Source: Anisakis pegreffii
Taxonomy: Eukaryota > Nematoda > Chromadorea > Rhabditida > Anisakidae
DNA: 64,000 bases
Direction of reading: 5' to 3'
Assembly (NCBI GenBank): GCA_035041965.1
Contig: JAPYMA010000583.1
Coordinates: 1-64,000 of the forward strand
Position 1 is the first letter of the stretch. Each line of letters begins with the position of its first letter. The notes below the pieces were generated by a model. That model ran no database searches. It saw nothing but the letters and a program-made list of their open reading frames with translations, and was not told the origin of the DNA. Made by a program: the position numbers and the translations under genes. Shown one piece after another: positions 52,553 to 63,668 of this stretch.

Positions 52553-52681
52553 TTAAGAAGAAGCGTTTGCTAGTTCGTTATTACAGCAACAGGACGATTG
52601 CTCGGGCGCGCAACGAAAGGTCACCATTTCATTTGTCTCATCTTCTTCGTTTCGTGCCATCATCGTTCCTTCTTTGAGCAT
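52553..52681 (-). CDS. short coding-like segment, candidate 5' exon of the tetraspan gene
   Basis: A 42-codon frame from ATG at 52681 to TAA (52553) begins MLKEGTMMARNEEDETNEM and contains FRCAPEQSSCCCNN. Its mixed codon content stands out from the AT-rich surroundings. A GTGACC donor after codon 19 (segment 52625-52681) is phase 0 and would join to the tetraspan exon at 49898, giving a 211-residue protein, near LAPTM4 length. A second donor GTAATA after the CC would be phase 1 and not fit. It may instead be an independent small protein or the last exon of another gene. Confidence 0.35.
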   Translation of the reverse strand: MLKEGTMMARNEEDETNEMVTFRCAPEQSSCCCNNELANASS

Positions 52682-54668
52682 ACTACTCTCACAGCTCACA
52701 TATGGATGATAGTTTTGTTAATCACATTTGACTAGATTAACTTTTGAGAAACTGAATAACTGTTCGCTGCATGCAAAAATAACAACCAATGTGCGATATT
52801 CGTGCAACAATACAACAAAACACGAACAATAAACAAATGTGCAGCAACAACCATTCAGTAACGCTCACACACAAACACTCTAAAACTAAATTAGAACCAT
52901 GTTGCTAATAATAGCATGCTCGATTGGCCGCTCCATCCATCCATGCTTTTCTTAGCTAATCGTCGACCGTGGAACATGACAGAGTGGCGAATAATAGAAA
53001 AAAAAACACAGTTTTTCTTTGGCTGATTATCAGAAAAAACGAAAAGTTAGGAAGCGCAGAAGGCGAGCAAGTAAGGTGAAGAACGCGAACAGAATAAAAA
53101 GAATGCGAGGCGAACGATGAGAGAATACGAGGAATAGTTTTTATGCACGACGAAGCAGCACTGGATGTGTGATTGCACTTGGTGAGTTCGCGCTGCTTTC
53201 CTAAAAATCAGCATTCAACTGCAGGCAGCGTATCCGACAAACGTCTGACGTTGTTGGTGTATTACGCTTGTTGGATGTTATCTGCAAACGAACTGCAATG
53301 TGCAGCATGAAGTGGAAATGCGATAATGATTAGGTGATATATGTGATAAAATAGCACAAATATGTACACACTAACACACCAAATACAATAAGCAATAATC
53401 AGTTGTATGAGAACGTTTTCGTTGAACAATACTACTACGCTTTCAGTTTAAGAACGCTTTCATTCGGACGTCCGTTAAAAGAAAGAAAATACACACTTGT
53501 TTATTAGTAACATTCTTATCAAGAGTGGGTCCTGTTTTAGCTAACAGCTATTTTAGTCATTTATCTTCCCTTTGACTTATTGCTGTTGACGTTCTCAAGT
53601 TACTTCCTCATAAAGTTCGAAGCATTTGATAGTAACCTGGTAGGTATATTTTACAGCGCTTTATCATCACACATTAAAATCAATCAATGTATTACATCTA
53701 GATAGACAACAACTATGGTATGCATCTTTATAGAACGTGCTAGACACAGTGGGTTGATCCGACGGTAAAATAAAATTTTGCAAGATTCACATATAACTCG
53801 AAACATTTTGATCATGAACAATGAGCTAACGCAAGCAAAGGAGAGATCTGTTGCTGGCTTGGTACCAGAGCGTTTTTAGTCGCAAACATGCGGCATACAT
53901 TTTCTTTCCTCAAACTAGCATACAGCATTGTCTCTTCTTGTCTTGCTTGCTATTCAACCGACTTTTGCCATCTGTTCAACCACGGCATGCACTCTTTCAA
54001 CTATTCGATAGACGCTATTTTTGAAACTTCTTTATTACCAGCAGCTTTCATTCAGCTTCATCTGTCTATCAGAAGTAACGCAAATGCTCGTTTACTTGTG
54101 CAATCGAACCACAGCTGTACTAGCCATCCAACACTTCATCTCGTCGTCTGTTAGACGATCTTCAAATCGAATGTAAAACCACTCACAGCTTGTCCGTCCA
54201 AGTGTTCAGTAAGCACTATATGCTCATCCATCTCCTAGTGATCCCTAAGCGCATTCGCTTATAAGCGTGTGTACAGATGATGGAACATTTAGCTTATATG
54301 ATGCAAATGTTGTTCATTTGAAACAAGCTTTTGAGCATCCAAGCGCAGTTTTTATTGTTTGCATCATGAACATTATCAACATGGCATGCTTGGTCATTTC
54401 ACAAGGATTGCTCAAAACGGAGGCAAACCAGGCTCTGCACACCTGTTGTAGCACTTAAATTGAAACTTGGACACACTCACATGGTCAGTCTTTGCACTCA
54501 GCCATTTGTTTGGCAGAGTGATTCGATCAAACAACAGAAATAAGAACATTCGACGGCCATTTAACAAACGAACATTTATTTGCAATCGATTACCGTGATA
54601 GTTATAATTCTATAAGGCGCCCCTAAAGTCGAGACCAGTGATACTTAATTTGAGAAATTCGACCCAGT
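52682..54668. other. no gene recognised
   Basis: Two C-rich plus-strand frames (53888-54154 and 54267-54458) have hydrophobic character but no family resemblance and no clear splice context. Nothing else was supported. Confidence 0.45.
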
Positions 54669-54770
54669 TTCGGCTCAGATCATGCTCCGCACTTTTCAAA
54701 ATTTCGGCTCAGATCATGCTCCGCACTTTTCAAAATTTCGGCTCAGATCATGCTCCGCACTTTTCAAAAT
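54669..54770. repeat. three tandem 34-bp units
   Basis: Units start at 54669, 54703 and 54737 and are identical as read (TTCGGCTCAGATCATGCTCC plus 14 more bases); a fourth begins TTCGGCTC and then diverges. The identity implies recent expansion. Confidence 0.9.
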
Positions 54771-54828
54771 TTCGGCTCCGGTTTTGAAATTTTTTCTGCT
54801 TCACTTCGGCTTTCGGAGCAATATGTCG

Positions 54829-54904
54829 CAGTTTCTCTCAAAAATATATCACACCGTTCAGTAGCTGCAAACTGAACGTTGCGATATATTTTTGAGGGAA
54901 ACTG
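54829..54904. repeat. long hairpin, 34-bp arms with three mismatches
   Basis: Arms 54829-54862 and 54871-54904 pair at 31 of 34 positions around the loop AGCTGCAA (core CTCAAAAATATATC). It lies 59 bp after the 34-bp tandem units, so both may belong to one non-autonomous element or satellite; its outer borders were not found. Confidence 0.8.
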
Positions 54905-55009
54905 ATCGGGATGCATAGTGGCAAAATGTAAGGGAGCACCTTTTAGGGCCATCAATGAGCTCCTTGACTTCCCCTAGTTTAGACGTGTGGTGTAAACATT
55001 GCACTTTTC

Positions 55010-55240
55010 GAATTCTTTTCGAATTCCCAAAATATGCAATGAAAGGATCAGATCAAAAGATAAATGCATGAGAAAGGCAACATCTTTGTTGCATATTTGT
55101 TGCATTCTGTTTGTTGCATGTTTATGAAAAAAATACCTACAGTCAAAACAAAGGCATTATCTGAAAGCTAAAAGCATCAGCAGATGACCTTATCTACGAA
55201 TACTATGTTGCAGGAGTATGGGAAAAATGGAGCAATGGAT
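55010..55240. repeat. diverged direct repeat, copy A
   Basis: Shares order and wording with 56525-56740: GAATTC(C/T)CAAAA, then GGCAACATCTTTGTTGCATAT versus GCAACATCTTTGTTGCATAT, ACAAAGG(C)ATT..TGAAAGCT, GATG..(C)TTATCTAC(G/A)AATA. Many substitutions and indels, so an old duplication or two insertions of one repeat family. Confidence 0.7.
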
Positions 55241-55363
55241 TAGCTTAAAAAGCAACAAGAAGACCGGAGAGAGGAGACGAGGTTCATTGCTGCAAGCGTA
55301 TCAAAGCTTGATTGGTCGTATTTCTGTGTTACTCAAACTGTGTTATTCAATCGAATCGTGAAG

Positions 55364-55577
55364 AGCCAATAACTGGCAACATCCTTGGGTTATTGAAGTA
55401 CTAATTGTGATTGACTTTCGTTTGTGAATTAATTGAGAATATCTGTAGAATATCTGTGTGAATAGCCATCAATTGGCATCCTCCTTGGTTAACTAAATCG
55501 GTATTGAAAATTTGTATTGAAACTCTCGTCGACCGTCTCCTTATTCTAAAAGCCAGTAATTGGCAACTTCCTTGGTT
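55364..55577. repeat. three imperfect 27-bp repeats
   Basis: AGCCA(A/T/G)(T)(A/C)A(A/C/T)TGGCA..(A/C/T)TCCTTGG recurs at 55364, 55464 and 55551, spaced 100 and 87 bp. Each contains a GCCA...TGGC inverted motif, and related GGCC/TTGGC wording recurs near 56848 and 56930. Confidence 0.65.
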
Positions 55578-56524
55578 TCTCAATTGTAACTGATTATTCA
55601 ATTATATTCAATAAACTATATTCTAATATTACCGTCCATCCACCACACTTCACCAACACATTAACTGTGGGAAAGCGAAGTAACTGTGGTTTTCTCTGCC
55701 TATCCTGCCACATTTCATCTATGTGCACACTTTAAGAACACCTTATGGTTTGAGAAAGGTGTGTTTCATGAGATCCCCTACCTGTCCAGACTTTAGAAAC
55801 AAATTAACGTTAACGATCCAGCTTGAAACACTGAGCAAATCAACAGAATTCGTCACTATGTGTCCAAGCTTTTGGAACAGTCTATTTATGTAATCTTCGA
55901 AACGCTATCTGAATATCACCAATATCATGACTGTATATCAGTTTTAAAAGCAATCTCCAACGGAAGCTTCATTCATATGAAAGAGGGAGCAGAATGAGAA
56001 ATTCAGCGAAACAATTTTAGCATGAGAAGAGTAAAGCGTATGTTCGTTCACACGCTTAACCACTGATTTCGTTGTTCCAGGAAGTAAAATTGTGCTTCTC
56101 TGCACTGTACCCTTACAGGTAAAAGTACAGTGCTATAATTAGTATATGCTAGTTTCAGGGAGAAGGCACAGGTTTCGAGGCAATGGACATTTATAGTGGT
56201 ACACCAAAAATTGGTTCAGTTTTCACCTTTTTTGATAAATCTATTGAAATAAGGATGTAGGCGAAATTTTGAAGGGTGGTATATGAACAGCGTCGTGATT
56301 TCGATATTTAAAAACGATCCAGCGAAAATTTGATGAATAACCATAAAATTATAAAAGGAAGAGAAGTGCATATTAAGGCATTTGTATGAGTATAAATACT
56401 GTATTAAAAATAAAGGATCAACAGTTTTCAAAAAGCATTAAACTGATGCTGAATTTTGAGCAAGGAATAGGTTAGTGTGTGGAGGTAAGATAATGTGTTA
56501 ATGATACAGCAGCCATACTTACTG

Positions 56525-56740
56525 TAAATTGTACTTTTAGAATTCTCAAAACACCATTTCGACGAAAGGTGCAAATCAAAACATAAAGATGAACATATGG
56601 GAAATGCAACATCTTTGTTGCATATTCAGATAAAATGCATGCTAACAAAGGTATTGCATGAAAGCTGAGAAATTGTATCTGAAGATGTTATCTACAAATA
56701 TGATCTTTTAGGAACGTGAGGATGGAAGACGAAACAAACA
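56525..56740. repeat. diverged direct repeat, copy B
   Basis: Partner of 55010-55240, about 1.5 kb away in the same orientation, sharing GCAACATCTTTGTTGCATAT and flanking blocks in the same order. The spacing would suit the two ends of a decayed LTR or other element, but no coding remnant was seen between them. Confidence 0.7.
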
Positions 56741-57483
56741 CCATAAAAGAAGGCAGTCGAATCGACAGCAATGGAGCGGGATAGTCAGAGATATCGAAGC
56801 CTAACTTTCACATATTCATAATCAATCGATTCAATGTATTGTTAGCCCACGATTGGCCGTTAATATTCTGTGTTGAACTTATATTCTATTACTAATCTGT
56901 TCATTAAAATAATCATTAACCGAGATTGGCTTCTGACATATCTGGTTCTGTTCATTGTATTAAATAATTACCACCACAATAATATATCTCCTTCCGTTCC
57001 TTGTATCAAATAAATATTTACTGTACTATTTGATCATCTTTATATTGTGTTTATTTCTTTCCATTATTGAGTTATCACTGGTGATGGTTGATATTTGAAA
57101 CGTTGTGATTGTTTATTATGATAAGATTCGATATGATGGTTGGTAATGACTGCTATAATTAATGTTATTTTAATTATGAAGGTATATGTTGAAGGTTTAA
57201 TCACTCGGGTTAAAGGACAAAGGACTTTCAGAATCACTATAAGTGCAGTTTTCAGTAGTTTTTGACAGTGAAGTACAAGATGAACGCAAAGAATCGCTAA
57301 ACTATTATACCAACGCACAGTGGGTCAACTGCGCCAGTGCCTGCTAAATAATAACAGAAGCGAGAAAATTTGGCATTCATAAATGTAATTGCAGTCTTCG
57401 ATTCGTGTCATGCTAGCCATCCCATGCACCTGTAGTAATAAATTCGACAAAACTCGATTTGTGTTGTAAAGATTCATTTATAA

Positions 57484-58483
57484 CAGTGGTTCTCATGAGG
57501 GGGTAAATTACCCCCGGGGGTAATTTGGGGGTGTCAGGGGCATAACTAAGGGAGTTGGCAAACTAATAGTTCATACACTTATTATGTTACGATGAAACGT
57601 CTTTGTGATGGTATATTTTTCACTCACGATCAGATACCTAAACGCGTTCGCTCATGGAAACACTCTTCTTTGTTATATTTTCTGACAATGAGTATCTCTA
57701 GCTCGCCTGGGCCTGAACAAAAGTCAGTCTGAAGTAGTCATAATCATTTCGTAAGTTCTTCAATACAATGGCTGACATCGTCTCTCATGAGCAGTAAGAA
57801 TTGATTGAGCTCTTTGGTACGACAGAAAAGATCCTTGATTTGGTGTGGGACGATAGAGTATTTCGGAATTTGATGAAAGCAATTTCTTCTTTCAATATTT
57901 ACAATTTCTGATTTCATTTCTTATGATGTTAATGATTGAAATGCCTGAAAAGTAGAATGGGAATTTCAGACTTTATGCACCTGTCGCATCTCAAAACCCT
58001 CGATAATTCAGATTTATTTTCATCCATCCCATAAATTTTTACTTATTCATTAACCATCACTTTGATGGAATGATTGATTTTCCGTTCATCTCGAAAATAA
58101 TTTCTCAAGTGTTTATTGCATCTTCCTTCTTCATGAATTATTGAACTTGTTGTTAAATTTCATTTTTTATCGCGGAAGAACGTTTTTTTCATTGCTTTCC
58201 GTTTTTGATTGCCGAGGTTCTTATGCTTTCTGCAGTGAAAAATAAGGTTCTAAAAATACTTGTTTCATTCCAGAAAATTAATTTCTTTCACGCTTCTGAG
58301 AAATTTCCGGACCACTTTTCGGTTGATCCTGACGTTATACGTAGAAATAGTAAGTTCTTGTATAGTCATAAAAAGCAGATGGTACGCAGGAATAATAAAT
58401 TCTTGCAATGGAGAGAGAGAGTTAATAATGGTCTGTCAGATCATTGAGGAGTGCAGTGGAGCTTCCGAGCAAGAGAACCACTG
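57484..58483 (+). mobile_element. non-autonomous hAT-like element, copy 1
   Basis: Begins CAGTGGTTCTCATGAGG and ends CAAGAGAACCACTG, so the ends are inverted repeats of the CAGTGGTTCT type found in hAT elements. The whole 1,000 bp is matched in reverse complement by 58965-59975. No transposase frame: the longest frames (149 codons) lie across the diverged centre. The flanking eight bases (ATTTATAA / TTCCAGAG) do not match, so the target duplication is lost or a border is misplaced. Confidence 0.75.
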
Positions 58484-58964
58484 TTCCAGAGACTGCTCGT
58501 CAATACGATCGTCCACTTCTACGGAGATTCGTGATTCACAACGGAGACTCTCTCTCTCAAGGCTCTTTCTCATGAATTTTTGCTCTCATTTCCACTATAA
58601 AATACCGCTACAAACTAAACACAATGATTCCCATGTGACTTTACTACGAACTAACTGTTCGTTCAGCCCACGTTCTTATACCCGATTTTTTTCATCAAAG
58701 TCTAATTAATTTTGGTTGTGTGATTAATTACGTACATTATTTGCGAAAATGTATTTAATTTGCGTGAAATTAACAAATTTAGCATATTCATGAGGTAAAA
58801 CTAAACTCTTTCTCAAAGCTTACTTTTATCAGAACCATATTTGCGCTTTCTTCTTATTTTCGAATACTTTTTAACTAGATACGAATGATGAATTTAGAAA
58901 TCATAGATTCCGCATTCGATTTTAGTTTTGACACTGAGGGGTTGGTTTGCCGATCGCTCTATGC

Positions 58965-59975
58965 CAGTGGTTCTCCTGCTCGGTTGCTCCATTGCCCATT
59001 TTGATGTTCTGGAATGCCGCCTTACCCCCTCCCCCCTCCTGATACAAGAACCTACAATGTCTACATATAATGTCGGAAACGAAAGGAAAACCGGTCCGGA
59101 AATTTCCTCATGACGTGAAAGAAATTGATTTTCTGGAACAAAACAAGTATTATATTTTTAGAACCGTATTTTTTCCATTGCAAAAACAATGTGAACCTCG
59201 GCAACCACGCGAAAAGCAGTGAAAAAAAAACGTTCTTTAGCGATAAGAAATGAAATCTAATAGCAAGTTCAATAATTCATGAAGAAGGAAGATGCAATAA
59301 ACATTTGAGGAACTATTTTCGAGATGAACGGTAAATCAATCATTCCATCAAAGTGATGGTTAATGTAAATGTAGAAATTCATCGGAGGGACGAAAATAAA
59401 TTCGAACTATCGAGGATTTTGAGATGCGAATGGTGCATTGAGTCTACTTTGAAATTCCCATTCTACTTTTCAAGCAATTCAATCATTAAGATCATAAGAA
59501 ATGCCGTCGTCCATCACGGAAAAAGTATTATGCCGGTTGAAAAAACATTCATAAGCGGTTGAGGAATCAGAAACTGTAAAAATTGAAAAAAGAAATCGAT
59601 ATCATCAGATTTAGAGATACGATTGTCTCACACTAAACCAATGATCTTTCCTGTCATACCAAAGTACTCAATTAATTCTTATTACTCATGAGAGACGATG
59701 TCAGCGAGTATATTAAAGTACTTACGAGGTAGTTGTGACTTCTTCGAACTGACTTTTGTTCAGGCCTAACGAACTAAAGATACTCAGAAAATAGGATAAA
59801 GATTAGCGTTTTCGTGAGCGATCCGCGTTTAGATATCCGAGTGAAAAAACACCATCACAGTGGCGTTCTATCATAACATAACAACTGCACGAAATACTAA
59901 TTTCCCGACTCCCTCGGTTTCCCCGAACGAGACCCCCAAATTACTCAAAATGGGTAATCCCCATAAGAACCACTG
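58965..59975 (-). mobile_element. non-autonomous hAT-like element, copy 2
   Basis: Begins CAGTGGTTCTCCTGCTCGG and ends CCATAAGAACCACTG; 1,011 bp. Its reverse complement follows copy 1 over nearly its full length, for example GAACCTCGGCAACC here against GATTGCCGAGGTTC there. Flanks CTCTATGC and CTCTGTGT agree at 6 of 8 bases, fitting an aged 8-bp target duplication. Confidence 0.78.
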
Positions 59976-61748
59976 CTCTGTGTGATCGACACAATGTTCG
60001 TCATTGTTGCGGCTGTTTAATAGATTAGTATTCGGCTGTATTCAAATGTGCAAATTATTTATGGCAACGGGCATTCGTTACGGCTTGATTATGGAATGTT
60101 TGATACGCCGATTGCTATGGATCTATTCGGTTACATTAATTGTTTACTGCTGACACCGAAAGATGACAGATGATTCCGAACGCTATTATCGTTAGCTGCG
60201 AGAAAAGAAGAATACCAAAGAAGGAAGAATGTGATATTGGTGATATAGTTGTAACGGCTAAATTCTTTTTGTTTGAGTGGGTAGTTTGTTTTGACCTGAA
60301 GCCGTCAAAGTAACAAATTTTAAAGATGGATTAGTTTTGAATCAATAATTAACAAACTATTCAATGATAAACGAATAATTAAATAGTATGACGATTCTCC
60401 AATATTCAATATAGAATGAAAATTATTGAAACGGTTACAACAACGATAAAGCGAGACAATGTTCTTAGTGAACTGAATATGACCTTAGCTAATTTAACGG
60501 CAAGGGAGATGATTAACAATAAACACCAACAGATTACTGAAGTCGTTGAATTGTTCGAGTTGATTGGCGTTGATGATCTGATCGAAGCGATCTTTGAAGA
60601 ATTATTGATTTCAGCTGGCTTGAAAATTTGTTTGTTCGAGATATTGATAGATTGGGGTGGGGTATGAATGCGGATTGATGAGGGGTGGTAGGTTGGGAGT
60701 GGAATGTCGAAGTGGAATCTCGGGAGAGGAATGTAGGATGTGGAATGTTGGGAGTGCACTCTTTGACCACAACTTTGCTTAACACCTTTGAAATTGGATG
60801 AGGATAATTGGGTGGTTGGTTTGGGTTGAGAAATTTACGGAGCTTGATAAGAACGGCGACCACGAGCTGATTTGAACTGTTCGAACTGGTTCACAAAGAA
60901 ATGATACAATTACGATGCACTACAGTTTGACATCTGGAGGTTGGGACTGAATTTGATTTGATTTGACTTGTTGGATTTAGGACTGGTGGCTTGGTCGTTT
61001 GTTTGTTCGGACTGAAGTCTCGTCTTCAATTTGCCTTTCCAGAACCCAAACTTGGGTAATTAAACCATTGAAATTGTAACGATAATAATGATAATTGCGT
61101 GAACATATCACACGATTGAAACATTCATCCGAACAGATGAAAGTGAAAGAATAACTCAGGGTGAATAATTTATAAAGTAAATAAAGACTTCGTCGTAAAG
61201 CAAATGAATAATAATTTGTAAAGCGAATGAACTGAACAAACCGACCGCAATGTATGTAAACGAAATTTGTGACATAAATTCAACACACATGACATGACTG
61301 AGAAAACGCGGAGGACCGATATTTAAGATGGGGCAACGAGATAAGGTGTATATTTTGTGAATATTTGTTTTAAATTTTTCGAATTTTGTATTGTTTTGTT
61401 TTTTTTGTATTTTGTATCGCGACTAAACACTAGTCGCGACAATAGTGATATCAGTGGTATTGGTGATAACAGAGAGGCATAAACTCGTAGTGAATTGGAT
61501 TTGCTTAATAAATAAACAGATTCAGCATTCAGCAAGTTTATTGTTCAATGACGTTCTTCATTCAGTGATGTGATGATAAAATTAAGTCATTTTCTTTACG
61601 TCTTTAATGAAAAAGTCTTCAGAATGTTGCGTTTTGCAACAGAAAATTCGTGTAGTGAGTCGGTTGAAGTATTTTCGTTCCTATTCATTATTGATGTATT
61701 TATCGGTCTATCGAATGCGTTTTTGGAATATAATTTAATGGCTTGTTA
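59976..61748. other. no gene recognised
   Basis: An 83-codon plus-strand frame at 60416-60667 (contains ELIGVDDLIEAIFEELL) is the best open frame but has no family resemblance. A G-rich patch (60650-60760) and a small inverted repeat TCGCGACT...AGTCGCGA (61417-61439) are the only structures noted. Confidence 0.45.
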
Positions 61749-62741
61749 TTAGGTCTGGCAAAAAGTTCCTGATCAACTACCCAGGCAAATTGATATAATG
61801 GAACATTGCGTTTCATTGTAGAGTTCTTGTATCTAGTGTTATATGTTTTGTAGCCCACTTTCTGCGCTATCTGAATATACTCGTATTTGGTCTTCATCCT
61901 CTTAATTTGGGGACTTTCGGAGCATTGAATCTAAGCTATGGATGAGAAAATAATTCACGGAATCATGCTTTATGAATTCAAATTTGATCATTCGAGCAGG
62001 CAGACGATGGCTAATATCAACAAAGCGTTTGGTAAGGGAATCACTTCCAAATCCAGAGTTGGGGATTGGTTCAAGAATTTCGCTGCCAGAAACGTGAACC
62101 TCGGAGATGAACTGAGGTCAGGTCGCCCTTCACACCTCAACAACAACGAAAGAGGTGGTGAAGTCGGACCCCACTCAGTCTCAGGCACAGATGGCAGACA
62201 AACTTGTTGTCTGCCGAAGAACTACCTCAACCCACCACGATAGATTGGGAAGGTCAAGAAGTTGGATCAGTGGGTTCCACATGAGCTGGATGAAACACAG
62301 CAATTTATACGTTTGCAAATTTGTTCTTTATTGCTGCTCAGAAACAACAGTGATCCATTCCTTGATCGAATTGTTACCGTGGATGAGAAGTGGATTGAAT
62401 ATGATAATCGGCGGAGGTCAACTCAATGGCGGACGTAGGTGATCCATCAAAAATGATGCCGAAACCGCCATTGCACCAACGAAAAATCATGCTCACCGTT
62501 TTCTGGTGTCGTGCGTTTCGAATTCCTTGAATGTGAGCAAACCATTGACGCCAAATACCACTCTCATACGCTTCAGGTGGCAAGGGATCAGTTGTTGAGA
62601 ATAAGGCGAGCACTGATGAACAAAAGTGGTCCGATCCTTTTACATGATAACGCCAGACCACACGCGGCACGAGCAACGTTTTCACCAATTCGGATAAACA
62701 GATTATCATCTATTCAGGAACTTGGAGTTCTTCTTGTGTGA
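61749..62741 (+). pseudogene. broken mariner transposase
   Basis: TTAGGTCTGGCAAAAAGTTCC at 61749, after a TA, is a mariner-type left terminal repeat. The transposase starts at 61938 (MDEKIIHGIMLYEFKF) with the N-terminal helix-turn-helix region, WFKNFAARNVNLGDELRSGR, and continues through at least three frame changes to WVPHEL, TVDEKWIEYDNRR (first catalytic Asp) and GPILLHDNARPHAARATF (second). The region with the third Asp and the right terminal repeat were not found. Frame shifts, stops (for example after STQWRT) and the missing end make it inactive. It belongs to the same family as the mariner elements widespread in nematodes and insects. Confidence 0.88.
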
Positions 62742-63212
62742 TAAAAGCTTCTCTAATCAGACCCTACTAAAACGTGACGTCCATCGATTTTTTGATTTTT
62801 TTTGAAATGTTTTCATGCTACAAGGATTAGATCCGACTAAACAATAGGACGGTCGGGTCAATAAGAAGGATGGAAGAGGTCACCGAAGTTTCGCAGCGAG
62901 CAGTGGCCACGCATGTTTTCGTAGAGGCTAGTTGTTTTGCCACCTCATCTTTTTTTCTTGTGGTATTATTTTTTGCTTGGTCCCTAATTTCACAAAATGG
63001 GCGGAAATGGCCATTGAATGGTTCTCACATATTTTTGACCTCTTCAAGAAGGTCAGAGGTCAAAGGGCGCGATGACTGGGTGAGCACCGATAGCGGTCAC
63101 TTAGCGACGGATTGGGGTAGGGTAAATTGTTTCAGCAGAACGGACAAAGCTCACCAATAGTGCAAGAAATGCGTCTTGAATACTTTGAAAAATCCCGAGA
63201 AGTGACGATCAC
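62742..63212. other. no gene recognised
   Basis: Between the mariner remnant and the carboxypeptidase exons. Continuation of the carboxypeptidase was looked for on the minus strand and not found. The right terminal repeat of the mariner element was also not found. Confidence 0.45.
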
Positions 63213-63668
63213 TTGGGTCAAAGCACACGTCTCAATACAGCCGTGACAAAATTCATTCTCCAGTGTGGTCCATGTCTTTTCGTCAATAATGCCATGACCG
63301 TAAGCGTAACGTACTGACATATCGATATTCAGACCCTCGTTCACATAGCTATTCCCCAGCGCCATTCCCTACAATAATAATAGTCATAATAATGATAATC
63401 ATAAGTACAGTAAATTATACAGTAACCACGATAAAGTACAGTAACCGTACGGTAACCACCATTACAATTACAGTAACAACAACAAAAACAATAACAACAC
63501 AACTGAAAGTGACACCTTCAAATTGATCTAAAACTCGTTCATTCCATCGATAATGCGAGCTGTCAACGTTGGTACATAGATGCCACCATAACTCTCACCC
63601 ATGATATAAGTGGAGTGGTTCCTGAACGATGGGTAGGCCAGGAAGAAAGCTTTCACTGCTTCGTAATT
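63213..63668 (-). pseudogene. serine carboxypeptidase fragment with in-frame stop
   Basis: Exon 63516-63668 encodes [20 protein letters not shown], then [19 protein letters not shown] with the nucleophile-Ser motif GESYGG, and ends INLK before a GTGTCA donor. Exon 63213-63368, after TTGTAG, continues in phase with [20 protein letters not shown] and [11 protein letters not shown] to CALTQ before GTGATC. These are the catalytic-core blocks of S10 carboxypeptidases (cathepsin A type, lysosomal or secreted). Codon 47 of the first exon is TAG (63528-63530), where relatives have Pro in F-P-I-N-L-K. The Asp and His of the triad would lie in later exons that are not found to the left. Upstream exons would lie be yond the right edge. 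A gene still used through other splicing, or a base error, cannot be excluded. Confidence 0.8.

Noticed and set aside
57484..59975. One large foldback transposon
   Set aside because: Each arm has its own complete pair of CAGTGGTTCT ends, and the right copy has its own flanking duplication; two inverted insertions explain this better.
60416..60759. Overlapping plus and minus frames (83 and 117 codons)
   Set aside because: Low-complexity, no resemblance, neither has convincing start or splice context.
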